From Platynereis dumerilii (lineage: Eukaryota > Annelida > Polychaeta > Phyllodocida > Nereididae), in the NCBI GenBank assembly GCA_026936325.1, contig JAPTHN010000006.1, positions 27,173,296 to 27,237,295 on the forward strand: 64,000 bases of DNA, read 5' to 3'. The notes below the pieces were generated by a model. It was not told the DNA's origin. It ran no database searches and was given only the letters and a program-made list of their open reading frames with translations. Position numbers and translations under genes: made by a program. Below, in pieces: positions 46,987-59,747 of the stretch (position 1 is its first letter; every line of letters starts with the position of its first letter).

Positions 46987-47194
46987 TGTCGTACCACTCA
47001 TTGGACAATCACTTCTATCCGTGTGCTGCTGGCGCTTCTCTTTCCTTGTGCTATCCATTGCACCACAGGAGCCATCCCATTGTGTTGCTGATCACATGAT
47101 TATACATGCAGAGGATTCAAAGCGGGAAAATGTACCTTTCTATGACTTGCTTTATATCGATTGTATGTGTAGTGCCTGTTTCCTCTTAGTCTTT
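46987..47194. promoter_or_regulatory. 208-bp invariant island in the duplication, copy A
   Basis: There is no difference from 63,251-63,458 over 208 bp, although roughly 90-92% identity applies to the 60-100 bp on either side. A plus-strand frame is open across it in both copies, but third positions are as frozen as the rest and no domain or splice pair was recognised. By-eye motifs include CATTGGACAATCAC (CCAAT/SOX-like inverted cores) and ATCGATTG. The minus strand holds a tRNA-Arg-like 5' half at 47,048-47,073. Candidate conserved non-coding element, unrecognised exon, or conversion tract. Confidence 0.4.
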
Positions 47195-50090
47195 GATAAG
47201 AGCAGACCACAACATGGTACTGTCTCCTCCAAAGTTGGTCTATCACACTTACAAGTATGATAACACTGCCAAAAAGAGTCCAATAAGGGAGTGCAGGGGT
47301 GCCGGAACAGGGCCCCTGCTGCTCGTGATTCCTGCTGACACCCCTGAGGGAGTGAACTGGAAGTTTGTAGACTTCTCCCACTGTATCCAAGCGTCTTGCT
47401 GGAGAACCTCAGCAGATTTAGAAAAGATCATCGTTAGGCAACTCTGCATATAAATCGGGTATCAACATCGCCAATAAAACCCAATGGATAACAACTGCTC
47501 CAACCACAGTGATAGATGACACCTTAACCTTGCACTGGGATTCAGCTAGACACACCATCAACTCAGCATTGACTTAACTGCGACTTAGCAAGGACAATTT
47601 CTGGGGGTGGAGGCTTTAACCCTGAGCTTCCCAGACTTGTTGGGTTGTAAACCCTGATTTATCACTTCCTCTGTCTGAGATAAGCCAAGAATGAAGTAAC
47701 AGACATCCCTATTCTCAATTCCTAGGTGATTCTATGTTGAATATATCTCCATGCTATTACTTCTTTATTTCAATGTGTGCAGCATTTGATTAACAGCCTG
47801 TAGCTTCTCTTTTATCAATTTCTGAGAGTACTTTGGTGATTTTTTTCTTGTCTGAGTTTTATTTGGATAATAGTGGTTGTCTTCCAATCCTTCAGTTATG
47901 TTATATTGGTTTTGTCCCACTTGACATTCTGGTAGTAGATACAGTGTGTAGTGTTATGTAAACTTTCTTCTGCCTTTTCCTCTTACTTTTTTAGTTTTCT
48001 TCATATGATGTCAAATTTTCTAAAGGATAATATACTAATATTTATCTCGAACAAAGAACCAAAACTATAAGTCATTTCTAGTGAGCTCATACACTTTGTG
48101 TCTATGGAATTGTTTGAGACACAGATCACTTTTGCCTTCGCCTTGAAGATTTATCTTAAACAGATTCTTCTCCGGTGGCGAAGTGTAAGTGAAAGCCATT
48201 CTTGAATCATTGTGTCACACCTTCCAGGTGTGAATGATGAAGTGGGATTAAGTTTGACATGCACTTGGCTTACTCACTGAGAGACATAGTGCTGAAATTG
48301 AAATTCCCCTGACGTCAGAGAAAAGGTTACAACCAGTGCTTACAGTAATGAGCAATATATATCTTCTGTCATCATGAAGAGGTTACTTGTGTATGCTCTT
48401 GTGTGGGTCTATATAATGTTACATAAAAAGGAAGAGATTGCAAACAGCAGAGATGTTGTTCCTGGGGACAGTGTTCACTGCAGGGGCCACTGTAATACTA
48501 AGCGGCCTGCTTATTGAATACGTGCCAAGCTGCAGCAAAACTTACGAGAAATAGCACTTTCAATCCCCATCGAAGTTTAGATATGTTGGATTTTGTCGAT
48601 TGTATACTGCAGACATATCGGACCAGAAGAAGTGTCATACATCACAAAGTCATAAAACAAGAAGAATTATCCTGTGCATGCCCAGTGTATTGGCATACAA
48701 TGACACACCAGGGACTTTCCCCAAAGAAAACATATTTATGTAGCTCCAGGCATTGGTCAGTGAATGCAAAGAGGGAAAGAGCAAAACGGTACTGAGCAGA
48801 AAGAATGGGCAAAACTAGCCAGCTTTCCTTAAAAAAAGTCCTTCACCATCTTGGCCGAGGGTGATCATGTTGGCTACTTTCAACAATCAGCAGTAGAACC
48901 ATAAAGGGCAAATGAAGCTGGGGCTAACAGCTCCCTCTGGTGTATTTTGATGGTATATAATAGTCTGCGAGATGGCGCTTCAGGAAATACATCATTGCAA
49001 GAATAATTAATAGCACTATGAATGGCAGCTACTGAGACCAAGGTGGCATATAGATCACTGAATGATCATGAGTTTACAGTTCCTGTAAATGAGCGAGTGT
49101 GCTGGATGCTGCTCCAATGCAGTTAAACAGCCGGTAAAAAGTGCCTACGATGTCCTCCTTTCTTACACCTAGGGCATGTGTATTGCTGTATTTAGCCTTA
49201 CGATAGGCAACTACATCTATAATTATAAATCTTAATTTAGACTGAACAAGTGTTCTCCGAATATAAAGGATTTTTTGAGTCTAAGACAAATCACAAATGA
49301 GAAAATCAAACAGATATCAAATAACTAGTTGTCACACTGCAGGAAAAGCTGGTTGCATTACAAACAAGATGCTGTAGGTCTTCTGGGAAGCATCTTCAGC
49401 TATGTCACGCGTAATTCTACATTAGTAAACATTGAAGACTGCATGACAGAAGGCATGCCAGATATATATGATTTTGCTATATACATTAAAAAGAAGATGA
49501 CCTTTGATCTTTCATGGGAGACAGGAATGCTAGACGATGAAGGCTGACCTCATTGATTAAACTGCCAAGAGAAATATTTTTCATTGAAATTACACTTTGC
49601 AGGATTTGCAACTTAATACAAAATGGTAAATTGCCACTTGTTCTCCTGCAACTGGAACGTCTGGACCTCAAATCAGAATGGTTAGAAAGAGAGGGCCAAA
49701 ATGATAATTATGGCAGATTTTGTTCAAAGATAGATTCTGCACAAATGAAATTGTATTAACAGATATAATTCACCTTCAAATATATCTTGTATTTCTTTGC
49801 AAATAATTATAGCTGTGCATATAGTTGTACTTCCTAACTTTGTTATTGTGTTGTAGAGCACTGGTCACAAATATAACGGTCTTGCCTTTTGCGACCGATT
49901 CTGAGTGGCTGATGGATGGAGAGAGGTCAGGTCAATTGAGTCGGGCTTCAGTGCATCTATATTCCATCAGCATGTGATTATCAACTTTCACAGGCAAGAT
50001 ATATACAACATAAGAGCTTGGGAGGGGCCAGCCAATATATGAGATGATATGAAATTCTCAGGGGCACAGAAAGTACTTTTATTTTGCACT

Positions 50091-50187
50091 GGGAGACTCT
50101 GGGAGGAGACTCTGGGAGGAGACTCTGGGAGAAGACTCTGGGAGGAGACTCTGGGAGGAGACTCTGGGAGGAGACTCTGGGAGGAGA
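50091..50187 (+). repeat. 13-bp minisatellite (GACTCTGGGAGGA)n
   Basis: About seven and a half head-to-tail units of GACTCTGGGAGGA occur, with one A for G change in the middle. It is open in several frames on both strands because 13 is not a multiple of three, which produces repetitive spurious proteins. Confidence 0.97.
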
Positions 50188-51915
50188 AAGTTCCAGAAAA
50201 AGGTCCAGTGAACCTCACATTTCCTAACCTTTGGGTCAGACCTTCCCTGGTCTCTTTTCATCACCACTAGAAACAAAGTATTCAGCTTTCTTGTCATCTC
50301 TCTCATCACTTTAAGAACATGACCATGCTTAGTAACAGAGACATTCACTTCAGTCTCCTCAGCTAGTACTAAGCAAATCCTGAAGGAGTCCTGAATGGTC
50401 TTAGTGGGTTCTCAATGAGTCCTTAAGACTGCCGCTTCAACTGGCTACTCATTTCTCATTTCAATTCACTAATGGTTGCAAGTGTACTCCTCACTATTAG
50501 TCACTACCAGATTCACTAGAGATGCACCCCATCTCCAAATGGCGACTAAAAGGTTTCTCCAAGAGTAAAGGAAACCGATGGAAGGTCATAAGGAGCTCAA
50601 TTAATAGACGACAAGTATATCGTTAAGGAAGGACCATCAGCTGGTTGATCCCCATTGTGTCTCCAATGGGCCCCTTGCGGCTATATAACAACAGCCTCTC
50701 AACAATCATACAAGAGTGCATAACAGCACAGCCATAGAGCAGCTCTCCACCCTAAAAGAAGGAACAAAGCATTATACACCACTATAGATAATTGGTTGTT
50801 TAGCATTTCCAATCTTTTAATTCATCAGTTTGCAGTGGTCATTACATAAAGATGTCTGTCCCAAACACTTGCTTCTTAAACACCCAAGATGTCTCTCTGT
50901 CTTGCCTGAGTCATGCAACAGTCTTACAAATTCCCGGGGATTGTTCCAGTTCAGTTGTCACAAATATCGTAAATGAGTTGAAGCAATGAGGACAACTGAC
51001 TCCATCTCTTGGTTCTCTCATATGTCTTTTTAAGTCTAAGCTACTTGGCTCTTCTTCGCCAAAACCCACTTTGTTTGACGCCGTGTATTATCTTAGTCAT
51101 CCACAAAGGCCGTTTCTCTCCCTGCATTACCCGCAAGTATTGCTTTTCAGCATTATTTCTGAGTACTCCTGAAGCATTGCTAAAGCCTTCTTCTACTTGA
51201 CAGATCCGCTAACAATTGCTTTTTATGGATTGATCAAGGTTAAGATTACCTTGGGATTAATTGAATGGAAGGAATGTTGTGACGCCTACTTCTGAGACTG
51301 GGGTTTGATCCCTAGTCTGGGCGACCCATGTCAGGGAAATTTTTCTTCCCAAGAGTGCACCTTGCTGAATTGCCAAGGCCCCTCCCTTTCATTTTAAGCC
51401 CAGTTACAGTTAGTGCATAAACACAGGATGTAAAGCTCTTCTACCTGTCCACTCACCTATGCCCCGGGTACTCAATTTGTAGAGGTACTCAACTGATTCT
51501 TTAACTGTTTAAGGCCTTTGCATGTTCCTTTTTAAGCTCAGGGTCCCCATTAACATAAAATAGATACATTCAATATATGCTATATACTTTGTTCCAGGAA
51601 AGAATTTTCGCTGATGAATATAATGCTATAGGCTTGGCCAATAATGCACGGAAATTATTGTAGGACTCAACATGCTTCCAAGTCTTCTGAGGGACTTACA
51701 ATCTTATATTCATATGTGAGGGGATCATCAGGGATTTGCGTCAATGTGCGCAAAGTGACAGCATGCATATGCAACATTATTCATCTCTGGTGCGTCCATT
51801 CTTTGGAGAAAATGTCATTAGTCAGGTAAAAAGATGCAGAGAATTTGCAGGCAAACCTTGTTAGTCCTGGATCTTCAATAGAATAAAAGTAAGCTACAAC
51901 TATCAGTTCCTCTGT

Positions 51916-52046
51916 GATGTTATGTGTATGTAGGTATGTATGTATGAATGTATGTTTGTATATATGTATATATATATATGTATGAATGTACGAATGTATG
52001 TGTGTATGTATGTGTGTATGTTGTACGTGTGTAATTGTGTGTATGG
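51916..52046 (+). repeat. (TATG)n / (TA)n microsatellite
   Basis: Degenerate TATG/TGTATG tetranucleotide repeats with an internal (TA)n core near 51,966-51,980. Confidence 0.95.
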
Positions 52047-52461
52047 ATGAATGATTGGATCTTTGCATCCTGTATTTCTGCTCCAAGCAGGCTAATTAGA
52101 ACAGTGAATGGGTTTGTATTACATCTCATGAGGGTAATTAGAACAAAAGTAAGACACGGCAGGGTTGGGAAGAATGATTAAAACTTCTGTCTGACTTAGG
52201 TCAAGGTGACCTGGCCAGAGTTGGAATTGATCCTAGCCGTTTGAAGGACACTCTGTAAATATTATGTCATTGTCTGTGAACACAAAAGCAAGGATTATCT
52301 CACACCATAAAAGGACAGAAGTTAAACAACCCTATTAATCCTAGTGGATCCAATATCTGTGCACTGTGGGCTCAGTAAAGTAATATTTCAACACTGTGTT
52401 GCTATACCTAAAGTGTCAGTCATATACTTCAGCCATTACCAATGAAGCTTCCACCATTAAA

Positions 52462-53635
52462 GGAGAGCGGGGCACAGTGAGACACTTTTTTTATTTTCAA
52501 GTGTTCCAAAATGTTGACAGTAACCAGTTAAATGAGATCAGGTCCACATTATAGGTAATGACATTGGGTATATTGTAAAGTAGTTTCAGGTTCCTACGTT
52601 TTACAGGTTTGGAGAAATTTTCAGTTACATCCATATTCGTTAAGTGTCTCACTGTGCCCCGTGGGTGGGGCACAGTGAGACAGCAGGTGGGGCACAGTGA
52701 GACAGGGTATCTGCTGCCATAACCGTCGATCAGTGGCGTAACTAGGGCGTCTCGAGCGGGGGGGGCACCTGGGGGGGCACGCGATTCTCTGGGGGGGCAC
52801 CCACTATACTAACTGTATATTTTAGCCAAAGTCAGAAAGTTCATATGGGGGGGCACCTGGGGGGGCACAGGTACAATATGGGGGGGCACGTGCCCCCCCG
52901 TGCCCCCCCATAGGGACGCCACTGCCGCCGATCCTCGGGACCTGCGGAATTGTTCTATCAATTGTTGCTACAGAAACTACTGTACTTTTATAAAAGCAGC
53001 TGGCTAGGTGATTTTTTAGGTCTGTTTTTGAGCATGTTTCGAAACTTCATCGGTAAGGACACATGCACGACTTATTTAACCGGCCGCACCTGTTACATAC
53101 TAATCAAAATTCTTTCTGATGCTTCTCTTTGGATATGACTCAATAAAATCAGTAGTTTTTACACTGAATTTTGTTTTTAATGGTGAATTGCGAGCTGTGC
53201 ATCACATTCAGGTCATTTCAAGTGTATTTAGTGATGTCTCACTGTGCCCCGCCTCAAACTGTCTCACTGTGCCCCACACAGCTTTCTTTTTAAAATGTTT
53301 TAATCCTGTGGACCGGATGCCTGCATTGTGGTTCATCATCTCACTAAGACAAATGACCAAGGTTTGAATCCCTGGCAATTGATTAGCATTATCCCATTTT
53401 TCTTTGGAATTATAACAAAAAGTCGCTTAGCAAAATTATTTACTTTTACTGGCTAAAAACAAAATATTGAAATTCCACTCTCGATATGCTGTGTAGGCAT
53501 TCCGGATATAGGTCAGACTCTCACTTACTTACTTTTTGTTTTATACAAAAGAGGGTTGATGTGTAAACAGTACCACTTAGATGCTACGAGCTTTGTCTCA
53601 CTGTGCCCGCCGTCTCACTGTGCCCCGCTCTCCCC
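52462..53635. mobile_element. Short-TIR DNA transposon, family X copy 2 (interrupted)
   Basis: The ends read (A)GGAGAGCGGGGCACAGTGAG on the left and, inverted, GGGGAGAGCGGGGCACAGTG on the right; the right flank is TA, the left flank is TAA with two altered bases. GGGGCACAGTGAGAC or its inverse occurs about nine times: at both ends, as clusters near 52,645-52,703 and 53,234-53,277, and doubled at the right end (53,594-53,625). Without the hAT MITE inside it the element is about 970 bp, close to copy 1 (899 bp). There is no transposase. Confidence 0.75.
52731..52924. mobile_element. 194-bp hAT MITE nested in family X copy 2
   Basis: The ends CAGTGGCGTAACTAGGG and ATAGGGACGCCACTG share the inverted tip CAGTGGCGT. 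They are flanked by CCGTCGAT (52,723-52,730) and CCGCCGAT (52,925-52,932), an 8-bp target duplication with one change. The body has runs of seven to eight G followed by CAC, repeated five times, and a matching C-run before the right end. A diverged relative lies at 12,692. Confidence 0.85.
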
Positions 53636-53637
53636 TA

Positions 53638-55162
53638 CAGAGAACAATGACTTCAAAGTAAGGATGACTGGTAGACAACCATAAAGGAAAATATTAACAG
53701 AACTTTCAATCACATAACTTTGATGAGTAGCAGGATATTGAAAAGACGCAACGTCAAAACTCCAACAAAAAAAAAAAAGAGTTGACAAAAGCCTAAAACA
53801 GCGACTTTCAAAACGCTGAATGGTTCTCTGATTAAACCTCTCAAAATGTTTACACGGAACTAATTAGTAAGGAGGAAGGCTAACACTCCATATCAAAATT
53901 GCCTCTAATGGATAGACGTTATGGTTAACCCCGGGTGGCAAGCATATAAATTTTTCACCGACGGACAGGATACAGATGGTTAAACAAAATTTAAAAGGGA
54001 ACGTTAGAGAAAAAAAAACAGATAAATTTGCATGAACGGAGAGAATGCACAATCAGGATTGTAGCTAAATCCCATGAATGTGAACCTGATGACTTGCCTG
54101 CAATTTGCTTTGCAAGTGATACACTTGCTGGACCACCACTTATGTAATTATATGTATTCATCTAATTCTTAATCTCATATCTCCATGCAGTCATCCGCTG
54201 CAAGCTAAATAGTTGATATATAGCAAAAGCAGTAAAGAAGATGGCATTCACATCGAGTGATGAAAATAGTTCAGCAATACAGATCATTATTTAGGGTCAC
54301 ATGGTCGACAAGTTTTGCCATTCTTATGTTAGCTTGCAACTCAGCGCTGAATAATTAAACTCATTAGGCCGGAAGGTAATCTTATTGAGAATTCCTTCAT
54401 TCTTTTCCCTTATTAAGAGTTTACTTAGGCTTCTCCATGAGCTGCCAGCTGAGCCAGCAAGTTCATTCTCATGGTAGAGTAGCATCTAACTGGCGATTAC
54501 AAGACAATTAATCAAGAAGCCTCTCCAATTAAAACTTAATTTCATCAAGGAGCAATCAAACATTCTCTAGCTGTGCACTGCTTAAAAAACTGCCAAGAAA
54601 TTACCACATCCATCAAGTCCTTCCACCCAATTGCAACAACGATTTCTGCCCATTGGATGACCACCCATTGCAGACAAACTGCAGAAACACTCTAACCATG
54701 TAAGAGACTTGGAAATTTTATTCTCCAAACTTTTCACATTGGACATTTGAATAGGCCGGAAGTGCTGGTATCCATTTGGTCCCAAAAAAATTTTTCTTTA
54801 TCATCACTAATTTTTTTGAGATGCCTGATGTTGGAATTTTGGATCAGAACAGCACAAATTCCTGTAAATGAGCATTATATAAGTGAATTGCAAAGCAGTC
54901 GAAAAGAAGCTCAAAAGTGCATTAACCAACCAGAGATTGCCCATGAATGCAGTTGTCACTACATTGTAAGACCACCTCTTGTGCCTTCGTAAAGAGGTCT
55001 CTTTTGTGGGGGGGTATTACCCTAGGGTGTAATTCCTATGTAAATTACTTCTTTGTGCAGCCATTGGCGACTATCGGGTCACTTTCATTTTAAAGTGGTA
55101 GGGTAATTCAGGCTGAAACTCTCAGAGAAGATGTCTGGGGGGAACTTCCCTTTTTTGTCATG
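53638..55162. other. Unannotated stretch, no feature seen
   Basis: AT-rich DNA between family X copy 2 and duplication copy B. No repeats or coding were recognised. Confidence 0.4.
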
Positions 55163-57155
55163 CATAAACATGCTTTGGCCAAAAAGTGGAGGGCAAGGGT
55201 CCTACCAGCCCCATCTACACTGACACCACTGCATGGGTGCAGCAGAAATAGTGCGGTCAGTGGTCATATAGCATTAATCGTTTTTACAGAGAGGGTCGCA
55301 TACCAAAATGCACCAATGTAATTGCAGGATTTCTTAGAAATCACGCGTATTTAAGCACAATACAATTTGTATAAAAGAAATCACCCCAGCAATTTATTTA
55401 TAAAAACTAGTCTTCCTTGTTTTTAATTTTCATAGCCATGCTATTCACAAGTTTCTTCCATCAGTTCATGTCGCAAGATTTCATTCATCACTTTGCAACT
55501 TTTCCTACAGCAACATTTTCTATTAACCCTTTATGAGTGCCTTTGACAAGTTTCAGCCATAGCTGAGATATAATGTGGTAATTGCCAAACGTGAATATCA
55601 TTGCATTAAGGCCATTTATATTAAGCCTTTATGGCTGAGCAAATCACATCTGGCTGGCATGTCAGCCCTTCCTTGGGAGGTTCATCGGAGGATCCATTGG
55701 AGGGGCTATTGATCGTGTCCACAGATGCCTGATCCATACCCAGTACAGAGCAATGCAGAGTTGGGGGAGAGGAACAGGAGGTGATTTGTCTGGCTGGCCC
55801 TTGGGCCCACAGATCAACCACAAATGCCCTATCATGGCCTCAGGATACCCTCATCCTAGCCCTCTCCTCTCACCCTGGTCCTTTTAGTCATCTTTCCACA
55901 TCTATAGACACTTTAGACGGAACTATCCCAAGACTATTTCCACAGTGCCCGCAATATCGATGAGACTGAGGTGGCAGTGGGGTCGCTTTTCCATCCACAA
56001 TTTCATTCAAAGTAATTGCATTAGTGCCTTCATTTATGAAGACAGGGCATTTCACACACTTGCCCAGGTGGCCTAATAGCATTTTACACTCCGCTTGATG
56101 CAACAGACCCACACAATGCAGCTGGTGATAAGGAGGGTGCCACCATTTTATTGAGACACCACCTGATTAACCTGTTGGTCCTGCTCACACGATCTGGCCT
56201 GGTACGCTTACCGGCTAACAATAAAAGCACTTGAGTGATCACTGCCTGGTCAACATTATTGAAATGAGCTCATAAAAGCCATGCCTTGGCTAGCAGTCCG
56301 CTAAAATCATACGCAGTCCTCATAGATATTTGACTTTGGACTTCATGTAGATACCTGTGTAATGGAAGTACATCCAGCCACTTTATAGTAAATATCATCA
56401 CACAGCCTCACCAGACTGCATCATCTCCCCTTTCAATCACCACAAAATGATCAAGTGGAGCCTGGGTTATCGAGAAACGTATTGGATTGCATGTTAGGGC
56501 TGAAAGGGGCCGATTAATCCCAAAGCCGCTCCTTCTCTGACGCGATATATCTGGAACAACGGCTATTCATAGCAATGGTAGATAATGCTGGGAGAATTGC
56601 TGCATGGTATACTCTGCAGGATGCCCACTTTGCGACTTATCATTCTGGTATGCTGGACTTAAATAATAATCTTTCCAATACATCCTTCAGTAGATATCTA
56701 ACTTGCTGAGTTGTTGAGTCTTTCTTTTTTGCAGACGGCCTTATGCCGGGAACAGCCGGTGGCCTCTACGCCCAGACATCAGACCAGAGTGCAGCGGCAA
56801 GGACAGCTTGTCATCTTTGCCTGAACTTCACTCCTTTCATTCACCTCTCAGTCTCCTTGACAGCTCCTCTGGCAAATTCAATTGATGTATCAAAACAAAT
56901 TTTCCTGTCTTGCCCTCAGCTGCATAGCAGAACTTTCTGAGAGACCTGATCAGAGACAAAATTGTGAGAATTGGAAAAGTTGCAAAGCATTACAACCAAT
57001 TGTCTGTGACTGTCTCAGATGTGCCACAGGACAATTGCATGGCTTGATGCATATTTTGATGGCCAGAAGCAATCCATTCAATGCCATTCAGCAGCAAATG
57101 TCAGCATCCATACATTGATGTACCCCTCAAAAGCAAGGATGATAAAGGGTTTATG

Positions 57156-57274
57156 TTCATGATCTCTGATCAGTTAATTAGGACAAGAGGAGGACACTGC
57201 AGCGAGGCGCAGATTAATTTAAACAGCTGCTGTCAAGCATAGGCCTAAGCAACCTGGCTGAAGCTGAAATCTCA
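57156..57274. promoter_or_regulatory. 119-bp invariant island, copy B
   Basis: Exact counterpart of 44,196-44,314; see that entry for content and caveats. Confidence 0.35.
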
Positions 57275-57666
57275 AATGGGAACCAGCAACTGGAAGCCCA
57301 GATATCTAACGTCTGAGCTAACTCTCCTGCTATGAAAAACAAGGAGCAAAGCGGAAAAGCAACTTTGAATGGACACCTACAAAGGCAACCCAGAGAAGCA
57401 CAGAAGGATGGCAAGCCAAGAGACCCAGCAGCGCACAATTTCCAAAATAAATGAGTAATGACAAAAATATCTGATGTGCTATCAAAATGATGCCCAGCAG
57501 GAATTTCCACATGAAAAAAAAGGAAAATAAGAAACCGACGAGGCTTTGAGGCATGATCATATCAATGTCATGTATCATCTCACAGGAACTTGTGACTTGT
57601 CGTCTTTGACAGGGTGATATGGAAAGGCAGCTTGGAATCTGGCCCTACGCTTGTCTTGCAATGTCG

Positions 57667-57774
57667 CTTGACATCAAACATCATCTGCATCCCACATTGC
57701 AGCACCCTGCTAGGGCCAAATGGCAGAATCCAATGTAATTCTAGCACCAACTGGTAGCAAACATAGGAGGTTGA
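57667..57774. promoter_or_regulatory. 108-bp invariant island, copy B
   Basis: Exact counterpart of 44,708-44,815. Confidence 0.3.
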
Positions 57775-59747
57775 CACATATTGGGTATGGTAGCAAGACT
57801 AGCAATGGCCATACCATGGTCCAAACTGAGCCGTAGCTTCCACAGAAGATGCTCATTGGCCGTTGTCCTCAACTAGATACCGACAAGCAAGCATTTATCT
57901 TCCTACGACATTGACCGCCCAGATGACTGCACATACTAAACTCATCATATTTTACTGTGAAAAAGAAGGTTCTGCTTCCGACAATGCCCCAAAACCATAT
58001 TTACGAAGCATATTTTCAATGAAAAGGTTTGATTGGCAATGACTGCATTTCATTTCACTTGCGAAAAAGCCTAGAAAAAGGGCAATAAATAGATATTGAT
58101 ATGCTTTGCTCAAAACAATGATCAGTCCTGGCTATAAAACAGGCTGACTGTAGGCTCTGTCATTGAGAAGGAAAGTCTGTCAGGTCATAAGATCATACTT
58201 TATGGGATCAGAGATGTAATGAGCCAAATATTGAACAAATCGAACACTTACTGGAGCTCAGTCTGAGTCAGAGGATGCGTTGTATTGACACAAATCAGCG
58301 ACACATCTGACAAGAATTGACAGCATGACAGGACCAAGTTTCAATATGGTCATCTGAGAGCTTCTGAGCCAAACATTGGAATATGGCCAGAACACGCTGG
58401 TAAACCCCATTCACACATTGACAAGGGCAGTCAACTGCAAGACTAACATTTACAAACCAAATACTGTTCCCACACCAAAATATCTCTCCTTTTCTGTAAC
58501 CAGTAAATGGGAATAAAAGTTTGATCAACACGGAAAAAACACCAAAAAATTCCCATTCCACATCTATTGAAAAAATTATATTTGGTTCATTCAAGAAGAT
58601 GATTGCTGTGGCACTGTAAAAGTGTTGCTCTTTTCTCAGAAAATGGTGGCTCTGTCCAAATAATCAGCCTGAAGCAAGAGGCTTATAGAAAGGAGAGATT
58701 GTGTTGCAGCTGTCTAACTAGTCTCTGACCAAAAAACAAGTTAAGAAATGCTGGGATATTACAACAGACTTCGTGGGAGGGACATTGCTGCAGGCAAATG
58801 GTCAGTGACCATGTTTGCCATCTTCTGTGCCGCAGGACTTGCTCTGTCTTGTGTACCAATAGATGGACTCAAGGAGTGAAAAGTAGTCCAACATGGCAGG
58901 TCAAATAAGACCATCTCATCCATAAGCATAACGTCTGTGTTTTCACTTTTCTGCTCTCCAATAATCGTAATAAATATTTAGCATTCCCACATCCCACTTC
59001 CTAAACTCAATGCAGAACTACAAGAATAAAGTGGAAGACTGGTAAGTCAGTAACTGATTTTGTGACTTCAATTCAGTAAAGTTGCTTCAGTGCCATAAAC
59101 CAGGTCCAAAGAATCCCAGACACAAATGAACAAAATAAGGAGAGTTGATAAACACCCTAACCTAGCAAGTCTATCAATGCAACTGCCCCGGCACAGTTCC
59201 TTGCTGTCCCACAGGTAAACATGGAGGAAAGCAGTTGAAGCATGACAAGGTTGTTCTTATAGCCCAAGATCACTCTCCTAGTAAATTCTCAACTACAAGG
59301 TGTTGTTGCTCTCAGCGCGCTCAAGCCTTTGCCCTTCCCCAGGAAATCATCCAGAATTTCCAATGCCCCTTCACCGAGCCGGGCAGGCTTCAAAGTCCTC
59401 CTGTCCATCTGTGGAACCTATCGGTAGAATTCAACTTGACCCTTGGACATCCCAGTGACATAAAACGACCAATCACCGAAGAAAAAGGGCTGCAAGGTTA
59501 CTCTGCTGGATGATCAAAGCACAGATCTGCGGATTCCTGTCATATCACAATTTCAGCCGTTCACTTTCATAATGTCGAAACATAGCATATCGCAACAGCC
59601 TTTTGACCTAGATAGCTGTATTTGCAGTGAAGTGACTGGAAGAAAATCAGCATCAATATGGCAATGATAGACAATAGCGCTGTAGCATACAACAATCTTA
59701 ATGCTATAAATTTCACTTTCCAGACTGTGCATTTCATAAAGCAATAT

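Larger units (their letters stand above)
42880..47761 (+). repeat. Segmental duplication copy A
   Basis: It is collinear with copy B at 55,163-64,000 from the shared GCATAAACATGCTTTGGCC (about 42,884 and 55,165) to ATATCTCCATGCTATTACT, where the window ends in copy B. Identity is roughly 90-94% by eye. Copy A lacks about 400, 270 and 220 bp that are present in B near 55,330-55,750, 56,120-56,385 and 58,010-58,245, and lacks the LINE inserted in B at 59,748. Its left end carries a hAT-MITE-like remnant ending GACACCACTG (42,951). No shared open frame shows codon-like conservation. The homologous region may continue past 47,761. Confidence 0.9.
47762..52461. other. Unannotated stretch with a minisatellite and a microsatellite
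   Basis: No gene recognised. It lies right of copy A as far as the window can show. It contains the 13-bp minisatellite at 50.1 kb and the TATG microsatellite at 51.9-52.05 kb. A B-box-like GGGTTTGATCCC at 51,301-51,312 has no matching A box, so no SINE is called. Confidence 0.45.

Noticed and set aside
47048-47073. Complete tRNA-Arg gene on the minus strand
   Set aside because: Only the acceptor/D-arm half is recognisable; anticodon arm, T arm and terminator are absent.
49988-50348. Repetitive proteins on both strands at 50.1 kb, or a CRISPR-like array
   Set aside because: A 13-bp minisatellite without spacers, in a eukaryotic context; frames on both strands arise from the same repeat.
51280-51450. 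B-box-like GGGTTTGATCCC suggesting a SINE
   Set aside because: No A box at the expected distance, no tail and no target duplication seen.
53300-53390. B-box-like GGTTTGAATCCC inside family X copy 2
   Set aside because: Single short match without an A box or tRNA fold; likely chance.
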